Origin: Janthinobacterium agaricidamnosum NBRC 102515 = DSM 9628
GTDB taxonomy: Bacteria > Pseudomonadota > Gammaproteobacteria > Burkholderiales > Burkholderiaceae_D
Direction of reading: 5' to 3'
Assembly (NCBI RefSeq): GCF_000723165.1
Contig: NZ_HG322949.1
Coordinates: forward strand, 4,806,173-4,870,172
DNA length: 64,000 nucleotides
Shown: positions 58,545 to 64,000 of the stretch, in pieces
How the letters are laid out: every line of letters begins with the position of its first letter
Numbering within the stretch: the first letter of the stretch is position 1
Translations under genes and position numbers: made by a program
Notes under the pieces: model-generated
What the model saw: only the letters and a program-made list of their open reading frames with translations
What the model was told of the DNA's origin: nothing
Database searches by the model: none

Positions 58545-59801
58545 TCAGCTTTTGATCAGCGTAAATTGCATCACATCGGTATTGCCGGCCATGAAGGCAG
58601 CTTCGCAATACGCCAGGTAAAACTCCCAGGTCAGCAAGAAGCGGCCGTCGAAGCCCTGTTGTTCCAGGGCCAGCCGCTGCACACCAAACGTGACACGCCA
58701 TTGGCGCAGCGTTTCCGCGTAATCGAGACCGAAACAGAATTCATCGGCCACGATCAAACCATGTTCAGTGGCGCAGCGGCGGAATGCCGATGGCGATGGC
58801 AGCATGCCACCCGGAAAGATGTATTGCTGGATGAAATCGGTACTCTTGCTATACCGGTCAAACAAGGCATCGTCGATGACAATCGTCTGGATGCAGGCCC
58901 GGCCGCCCGGCTTCAGGTTGCGCGCGACGCAGGCAAAATAGCTGGGCCAGTAACTCTGGCCGACCGCCTCGAACATTTCAATCGACGCGATGGCGTCGTA
59001 CTGGCCGGCGCTGTCGCGGTAATCGCACAGTTGCAAATCGGCGTGATCGGCCAGGCCGGCGTCGGCCAAACGTTGCCGCGCATATCCGAGTTGCTCGGTA
59101 GACAGCGTCAATCCCGTCACATGGGCGCCCTGGTCGCGCGCGGCGGTTTCGGCAAAGCCGCCCCAGCCGCAACCGATTTCCAGTACCCTGGCGCCATCGG
59201 CGATCCGCAGCTGGGCCAGGATGCGGCGGTATTTCGCCAGTTGCCCCTGCTCCAGGTCTTGCCCAGCGCCGCCGGCGCTGAACAAGGCGCTGGAATAGGT
59301 CATCGACGGATCCAGCCACAACTGGTAAAAGGCATTGCCGATATCGTAGTGGGCGTGGATATTCTTTTTGCTGCCGGCACGCGAATTGCGGTTGAGCAAA
59401 TGCTTGAGCCGGTACACCAGACGCCCCCACCAGCTGCCATAAATCAGCGCTTCGATTTCCGAACGGTTGCGTATCAGCAATTCTATCAAGCCTGGCAGAT
59501 TATCGGTTTTCCAGTCGCCGGTGATAAAGGTTTCGGCAAAGCCGATATCGCCCGAGCGCAGCACCGCGCCGCACAGATTCCAGTTGATCAGGTCGAGCAC
59601 GATGGGCTGCGAATTGTCGCCGTAGTGCATGATGGTGCCGTCCGGCATGATCAGGCGCAAGGCGCCATGTTTCAGCCCCGGCAGCATATTCAAGATCAAA
59701 CGGGCCGGCGCCGGCAGCCGCGCGCTATCGTAGGAAAAACCGCCACTGCTGCGCGCCAACGGCAGCAGCGTCGACTGGCTGGACAGGGATTTGACATTCA
59801 T
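58545..59801 (-). CDS. Cyclopropane-fatty-acyl-phospholipid synthase-like methyltransferase
   Basis: This 418-residue member of the CFA synthase/mycolic acid synthase family modifies acyl-chain double bonds in membrane phospholipids using SAM. The N-terminal lipid-binding domain (about 1-150; GDIGFAETFITGDWKTDN) precedes the methyltransferase with NIHAHYDIGNAFYQLWLDPSMTYSSA near 167-190, SAM motif LEIGCGWGGFAETAA near 203, IEMFEAVG near 265 and IQQYIFPGGMLPS near 318. The product could be a cyclopropane or a methyl-branched/unsaturated acyl chain. It overlaps DUF1365 by four bases and is the enzymatic core of the operon. Confidence 0.9.
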   Translation of the reverse strand: MNVKSLSSQSTLLPLARSSGGFSYDSARLPAPARLILNMLPGLKHGALRLIMPDGTIMHYGDNSQPIVLDLINWNLCGAVLRSGDIGFAETFITGDWKTDNLPGLIELLIRNRSEIEALIYGSWWGRLVYRLKHLLNRNSRAGSKKNIHAHYDIGNAFYQLWLDPSMTYSSALFSAGGAGQDLEQGQLAKYRRILAQLRIADGARVLEIGCGWGGFAETAARDQGAHVTGLTLSTEQLGYARQRLADAGLADHADLQLCDYRDSAGQYDAIASIEMFEAVGQSYWPSYFACVARNLKPGGRACIQTIVIDDALFDRYSKSTDFIQQYIFPGGMLPSPSAFRRCATEHGLIVADEFCFGLDYAETLRQWRVTFGVQRLALEQQGFDGRFLLTWEFYLAYCEAAFMAGNTDVMQFTLIKS

Positions 59802-60592
59802 CGGGACACCTCTTGTTGGGGCGGAACGGGTTTGCTAAAGAACGGCACGCGGCGCAGCCACAGGCGCAACGCTTGCCAATGAATCTTGAAGACCACGCCG
59901 AAGCTCATCAAAGGATGCGCCAGGAAGGCACCGGCCAGCGCCAGGTCGCTGATGGCATGGGCCTGGCCGGACAAGCTGGTTTTTAACAGCGGTCCACGGG
60001 CGTCGTCGTAATCGATACACGCCAGATGGCGCTCCTGTGCACGCTGGCTGCGCAGGAAGCGGAAGCGGTAAGCGCCTTCGACGCGGCAAAACGGCGACAC
60101 ATGGAATATTTTCTTGGCGCTCAGTTCGCTGCCATAAGGAATCGCGGCGCCGGTTTCCAGCAAATACATATGCCGTTCGCCAAAGGTATTGCGCACGTCG
60201 CACAACACGGCCCGCAAACTGCCGTCGCGCCGATGGCAAAACCAGAAACTGATTGGATTAAAGACATAACCCAGCACGCGCGGCATGGTTTGCAGCCAGA
60301 TTTCGCCATCGGCATCGAGCACCCCATGTTGCCGCAGCAAGCCATCGATCCAGGCCAGCAGCGGCTGCTGGCCGTCGCCATGGTCGCTGTCGCGGAACGA
60401 CAGCAGATTCCAGCGGTTGCGCGACAGCAGGCGCGACGTAAAACCGGCATCGCCCATGCTGCGCAGCGGCAAGCGCAAATAATAGATACCGTAGCTGAAA
60501 GCGTGGCGGCGCGGCTGCAGCCGCGTATGGCGCACCTGCCCCAGGCACAGTTGCGGCGTATTCAGTGCAGACAAGAAGGGTTCAGGCCGCAT
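59798..60592 (-). CDS. DUF1365-family protein
   Basis: This 264-residue protein is typical of DUF1365: VRHTRLQPRRHAFSYGIYYLRLPL at the N-terminus, LLSRNRWNLLSFRDSDHGDG near 55, MPRVLGYVFNPISFWFCHR near 108 and KIFHVSPFCRVEGAYRF near 162. The biochemical function is not established, but the family is almost always next to CFA-synthase-like and flavin amine-oxidase-like genes. It overlaps the flavin oxidoreductase gene by 11 bases and the CFA gene by four. Confidence 0.88.
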   Translation of the reverse strand: MRPEPFLSALNTPQLCLGQVRHTRLQPRRHAFSYGIYYLRLPLRSMGDAGFTSRLLSRNRWNLLSFRDSDHGDGQQPLLAWIDGLLRQHGVLDADGEIWLQTMPRVLGYVFNPISFWFCHRRDGSLRAVLCDVRNTFGERHMYLLETGAAIPYGSELSAKKIFHVSPFCRVEGAYRFRFLRSQRAQERHLACIDYDDARGPLLKTSLSGQAHAISDLALAGAFLAHPLMSFGVVFKIHWQALRLWLRRVPFFSKPVPPQQEVSR

Positions 60593-61871
60593 GGCTCAGC
60601 GCGGCCAGGCCGTTCAACGCGGCAGCCACGGCCAGGCCGGACTTCAAGCCGTCTTCATGGAAACCGTAACCGGTCCAGGCGCCGGCGAACCAGGTGTGTT
60701 GCCGGCCCTGCAAGGTGGCCAGCTGGCCTTGGGCGGCGATGGCCGGGCCATCGAACACGGGGTGAGCGTATGAAAATTCGTCGATGACACGGGCCGGGTC
60801 CGGTTCATCGATCGGATTCAGCGATACGATCACCGGCGTGCTGAACGGTACCGGCTGCAACATATTAATCAGGTAATGCACGCACACTTGCGGCGTGACG
60901 CCATTGACGGACGGACCGCCCTGGTAATTCCAGGCCGACCACGCCTTGCGGCTGGCCGGCAGGCATGTCGCGTCGCTGTGCAGCACGGCACGGTTTTGCT
61001 GGTAGCGCACGGCCGACAATACCGCCCGCTCATCGTCGCGCACATCGGCCAGCAGGGCCAGCGACTGGTCGCTATGGCTGGCCATCACCACATGGTCGAC
61101 ATGCTCGATGCCGGCCGCCGTTTCCAATTGGATCATGCGCGCCCCGCCGTGGCTGTGGCGGCGCACCGACAGCACCGGGCAATGCAGGCGCTGCTGCGGT
61201 ATGCCGGCCAGCAATTTCTGGACGTACTGGCGCGAGCCGCCGCGCACCGTGCGCCACTGCGGCCGGTCATTGACTTGCAGCAAGCCGTGGTTATGGCAAA
61301 AGCGGAGGAAGGTCGTGATCGGAAAGGCCAGCATTTGATCCGATGGGCAAGACCAGATGCAGGCCGCCATCGGTAATAAATACCAGTGGCGGAATTGCTG
61401 CCCATACGCATGGGCATCGAGGAAGTCACCCAGCGATGTCTGCGGCATGTCCCCGCTGACAGCCAGGGCACTGGCCTGGCGGTTGAAGCGCATGATGTCG
61501 GACAACATCCGCAAGAATTGCGGACTGAGCAGGTTACGGCGCTGCGCGAACACCGTGTCCAGGTTGGCGCCGGCCCATTCCAGCGTGCGTCCGCCCAGCG
61601 GCATCTTGACCGAGAACGACATGTCGCTGTCGGCCGTTTCCACCTGCAAGCGCTCGAACAGCTCGACCAGGTTCGGGTAGGTGGCGTGATTGAATACTAA
61701 AAAACCGGTATCGACGCCATGCGTCACGCCATCAAGGCTGACATCGACGGTATGGCTGTGGCCGCCGAAATAATCGCCAGCCTCGAACAAGGTCACGTCC
61801 TGTCCGGCCTGGGCCAGCTGGTAGGCGCATGACAAGCCTGAAATTCCCGCACCTACGACTGCTATCTTCAT
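60582..61871 (-). CDS. FAD/NAD(P)-binding amine-oxidase-like oxidoreductase
   Basis: This 429-residue flavoprotein has the FAD dinucleotide motif GAGISGLSCA at residues 7-16, the second motif FEAGDYFGGHSHTV near 34-47, and the C-terminal FAD contact TWFAGAWTGYGFHEDGLKSG near 393-412. It resembles desaturase/amine-oxidase-like proteins of the phytoene-desaturase superfamily that are paired with DUF1365 and CFA-like enzymes. It may oxidise or desaturate an acyl chain; this is inferred from neighbours. It is the first gene of the eight-gene operon, starting at ATG 61871 about 46 bases from the promoter's -10. Confidence 0.88.
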   Translation of the reverse strand: MKIAVVGAGISGLSCAYQLAQAGQDVTLFEAGDYFGGHSHTVDVSLDGVTHGVDTGFLVFNHATYPNLVELFERLQVETADSDMSFSVKMPLGGRTLEWAGANLDTVFAQRRNLLSPQFLRMLSDIMRFNRQASALAVSGDMPQTSLGDFLDAHAYGQQFRHWYLLPMAACIWSCPSDQMLAFPITTFLRFCHNHGLLQVNDRPQWRTVRGGSRQYVQKLLAGIPQQRLHCPVLSVRRHSHGGARMIQLETAAGIEHVDHVVMASHSDQSLALLADVRDDERAVLSAVRYQQNRAVLHSDATCLPASRKAWSAWNYQGGPSVNGVTPQVCVHYLINMLQPVPFSTPVIVSLNPIDEPDPARVIDEFSYAHPVFDGPAIAAQGQLATLQGRQHTWFAGAWTGYGFHEDGLKSGLAVAAALNGLAALSHAA

Positions 61872-61916
61872 GAGACCGCCGAAAAAGTTGTTTTCAGGAC
61901 AAATATTGCCTAAGGA

Positions 61917-61945
61917 ATAGTCAAACAATTATTGATTCATGTCAA
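61917..61945 (-). promoter_or_regulatory. Promoter of the lipid-modification operon
   Basis: On the minus strand TTGACA (61940-61945), a 17-bp spacer and GACTAT (61917-61922). It is a sigma-70-like sequence with a perfect -35. No ECF-type -35/-10 pair was recognised by eye. Confidence 0.55.
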
Positions 61946-62200
61946 TTTGCTGAAACCACTCCTGTGCAGAACTTATACGCAGGCAATACCCGAAACGGAT
62001 TCAACTGTTTTTCACATCGGCATTACGACTGGCAAAGCGGTAGTCATGCCGATCGCTGATGCAGCGCCAGCCCGCACAATGTTGCCATTCAAGCAGGGAT
62101 AGCTGAAGCGGCCGGCGCGCTCTGGTAAAATAGCCACCATCTGATCCCTCGTGTCCGGTGTTACCGGGCATATGCTTGAAGCGCCCTCAACCACACATCC

Positions 62201-63262
62201 ATGTTTAGTTTCTTCAAGAAAAAAACTGCCGCTCCTGCCGTTGCGCCGCAACCCGCCGAAACCATCGCGCCGCTGGCACCTCCCCCCACCCCGGTTTCCG
62301 CCCCGCCGGCGACGCCAGCAATCCCTGCAGTCGCTCATACGCCGCTCGCCAGCGACGGCGAAAAGAAACAATCGTGGATGTCGCGCCTGAAGGCCGGTTT
62401 GTCGAAAACCTCATCGACGCTGAGCGTGCTGTTTGTCGGCGCCAAGATCGACGACGACTTGTATGACGAGCTGGAAGCGGCGCTGCTGATGGCCGACGCC
62501 GGCATGGACGCCACCGATTACCTGCTGACGGCGCTCAAGAAAAAGGTCAAGGAAGACAAATTGCTCGATGCCGACGCCGTCAAGGCCGCGCTGAAAGTCT
62601 TGCTGATCGATTTGCTGACCCCGCTTCAGCGGCCGTTCGAGCTGGGGCGCCACAAACCGCTGGTGATGATGATTTCCGGCGTCAACGGCGCAGGCAAGAC
62701 CACCACCATCGGCAAATTGGCGAAACACTTGCAAACCCACAATCAATCGGTGTTGCTGGCCGCCGGCGACACCTTCCGCGCCGCCGCCCGCGAGCAATTG
62801 ATGGTCTGGGGCGAACGCAACAACATCACCGTCATTTCGCAGGAGTCCGGCGATCCGGCCGCCGTCGCATACGACTCGGTGCAATCGGCCAAGGCGCGCG
62901 GCATCGATGTGGTGATGGTCGACACGGCCGGCCGCTTGCCGACCCAGTTGCACCTGATGGAAGAATTGAAAAAGATTAAACGCGTGATCGGCAAGGGCCT
63001 GGAAGGCGCGCCGCATGAAACCTTGTTGGTGATCGACGGCAATACCGGCCAGAACGCGCTGGCCCAGGTCAAGGCTTTCGACGACGCGCTGACCTTGAGC
63101 GGCCTGGTGATCACCAAGCTGGACGGCACCGCCAAGGGCGGTGTGCTGGCGGCAATCGCCCGCGTGCGGCCAGTGCCGGTGTATTTCATCGGCATCGGTG
63201 AAAAGATTGAGGACTTGCAGCCGTTCGTGGCTGCCGAATTTGTCGAAGCGCTGCTCGGATAA
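62201..63262 (+). CDS. ftsY: Signal recognition particle receptor FtsY
   Basis: This 353-residue SRP-family GTPase docks ribosome-SRP complexes at the membrane. A basic N-terminus MFSFFKKK and a short Ala/Pro-rich A domain precede the N domain (LKAGLSKTSSTLSVLF). The GTPase G domain has G1 GVNGAGKTTTIGKLA near 160, G3 DTAGRLPTQ near 243 and G4 TKLDGTAKGG near 307. It is followed seven bases later by ftsE, the classical ftsY-ftsE-ftsX order. Confidence 0.96.
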   Translation: MFSFFKKKTAAPAVAPQPAETIAPLAPPPTPVSAPPATPAIPAVAHTPLASDGEKKQSWMSRLKAGLSKTSSTLSVLFVGAKIDDDLYDELEAALLMADAGMDATDYLLTALKKKVKEDKLLDADAVKAALKVLLIDLLTPLQRPFELGRHKPLVMMISGVNGAGKTTTIGKLAKHLQTHNQSVLLAAGDTFRAAAREQLMVWGERNNITVISQESGDPAAVAYDSVQSAKARGIDVVMVDTAGRLPTQLHLMEELKKIKRVIGKGLEGAPHETLLVIDGNTGQNALAQVKAFDDALTLSGLVITKLDGTAKGGVLAAIARVRPVPVYFIGIGEKIEDLQPFVAAEFVEALLG

Positions 63263-63269
63263 GGCCACC

Positions 63270-63932
63270 ATGATCGAATTTCAGCACGTCTCCAAGCAAT
63301 ATTCCTCCGATGCGGTAGCGCTGCGCGACATTTCCCTGACCATCGCCAAGGGCGAGCTGGTATTTTTGGCCGGCCCGTCCGGCGCCGGCAAATCGACCTT
63401 GTTGAAAATGATCGCCGCGATGGAACGGCCGACTTCCGGCAGCCTGATCGTCAACGGGCAAGACATCGGCAAGATCAAGCCGGCCGGCGTGCCTTTCCTG
63501 CGCCGCAACATGGGTTTGATTTTCCAGCAACAGCGTTTATTGACCGACCGCTCGATCCTGGCCAACGTCATGCTGCCGCTGCTGGTAGTCGGCGCGCACA
63601 AGGCGCAAGCCGAGCAACGCGCCCGCGCCGCACTCGACAAAGTGGGCTTGCTGGAACGCGCACTGTCGCGTCCGCTGGCCTTGTCCGGCGGCGAGCAGCA
63701 GCGCGTGGCGATTGCGCGCGCCATCGTCAACCGTCCGCAAATCATCCTGGCCGACGAACCGACCGCCAGCCTGGACCGCGAAAGCGCCGACAAGGTGCTC
63801 GATGCGTTGAAGGCGTTCCACTCGGTCGGCGTGACCTGCCTGATTTCGACCCACGATGAACACATACTGCAAGGCGCGACACGCGTCTTGCACTTGAAAC
63901 AAGGCCAACTGGTGACGGGAGAAACAGCATGA
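63270..63932 (+). CDS. ftsE: Cell division ABC ATPase FtsE
   Basis: This 220-residue ABC ATPase pairs with FtsX to control septal peptidoglycan hydrolases. Walker A GPSGAGKS lies at residues 35-42, followed by a Q-loop in FQQQRLL, the signature LSGGEQQR near 139 and Walker B IILADEPTASLD near 157-168. ATG 63270 gives the conserved MIEFQHVSKQY. Upstream in-frame residues are ftsY in another frame. Its stop overlaps the ftsX start (ATGA). Confidence 0.95.
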   Translation: MIEFQHVSKQYSSDAVALRDISLTIAKGELVFLAGPSGAGKSTLLKMIAAMERPTSGSLIVNGQDIGKIKPAGVPFLRRNMGLIFQQQRLLTDRSILANVMLPLLVVGAHKAQAEQRARAALDKVGLLERALSRPLALSGGEQQRVAIARAIVNRPQIILADEPTASLDRESADKVLDALKAFHSVGVTCLISTHDEHILQGATRVLHLKQGQLVTGETA

Positions 63933-64000
63933 TCGGCTGGCTCAGGCAACATCGTTTTGCGCTCGGCTCGGCGCTGATTCATTTGCGCAAGTCGCCAGGC
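63929..64000 (+). CDS. ftsX: Cell division permease FtsX (start only)
   Basis: Only the first 24 codons lie in the window (MIGWLRQHRFALGSALIHLR...). The cytoplasmic N-terminus, its overlap with the ftsE stop and the gene order identify it as FtsX, the membrane partner of FtsE. The gene continues beyond the right edge. Confidence 0.85.
   Translation, partial: MIGWLRQHRFALGSALIHLRKSPG

Overview
The window is GC-rich, densely packed chromosomal DNA from a Gram-negative betaproteobacterium, most likely of the Oxalobacteraceae (Janthinobacterium/Duganella/Massilia type). The placement is inferred from the betaproteobacterial division and cell-wall (dcw) gene order running on towards lpxC and secA, a meso-diaminopimelate-type MurE, an OmpC-type porin and the pilBCD-coaE-zapD-yacG cluster. 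No database search was possible.

Layout. (1) 1-6871: a cobalamin uptake and salvage operon, with a promoter, a cobalamin riboswitch, btuB, btuC, btuD, btuF and cobQ; a likely cobC relic lies just upstream. (2) 6868-11769: a PhoD-type phosphatase, a DHA2-type MFS transporter and a DUF21/CBS/CorC membrane protein. (3) 11943-18702: type IV pilus genes pilB, pilC and pilD, then coaE, zapD and yacG. A 1.2-kb accessory patch (small orphan gene, IS3-family relic, 128-bp inverted-repeat element) splits pilC from pilD. (4) 18799-25923: mutT, a DUF815 ATPase, argJ, secA, a DUF721 gene and lpxC. (5) 25992-30838: an accessory block (EamA transporter, secreted protein, Xre-type regulator with a palindromic operator and divergent methyltransferase, large lipoprotein) inserted between lpxC and the peroxiredoxin/ftsZ end of the dcw cluster. 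(6) 31126-49195: peroxiredoxin and the complete dcw cluster on the minus strand (mraZ, rsmH, ftsL, ftsI, murE, murF, mraY, murD, ftsW, murG, murC, ddl, ftsQ, ftsA, ftsZ), read from one visible promoter that overlaps a four-repeat MraZ operator. (7) 49641-50181: the RNase P RNA gene with promoter and terminator. (8) 50362-53938: a thiamine-diphosphate enzyme, a small exported protein and a porin. (9) 54904-61945: an eight-gene, tightly coupled minus-strand operon centred on a cyclopropane-fatty-acid-synthase-like methyltransferase. (10) 62201-64000: ftsY, ftsE and the start of ftsX.

How the parts work together. Most of the window is core envelope biology: peptidoglycan precursor synthesis and septation, lipid A commitment (LpxC), Sec export (SecA), membrane targeting (FtsY), FtsEX, and Z-ring factors (FtsZ, FtsA, ZapD). 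The most promising accessory system is region 9. It combines a flavin oxidoreductase, DUF1365, a CFA-synthase-like enzyme, a chalcone-isomerase-like exported protein, an MFS permease, a DUF3833 lipoprotein, an SDR and a SnoaL-like protein in one transcript, and probably performs membrane-lipid modification. No sigma or anti-sigma factor gene is adjacent.
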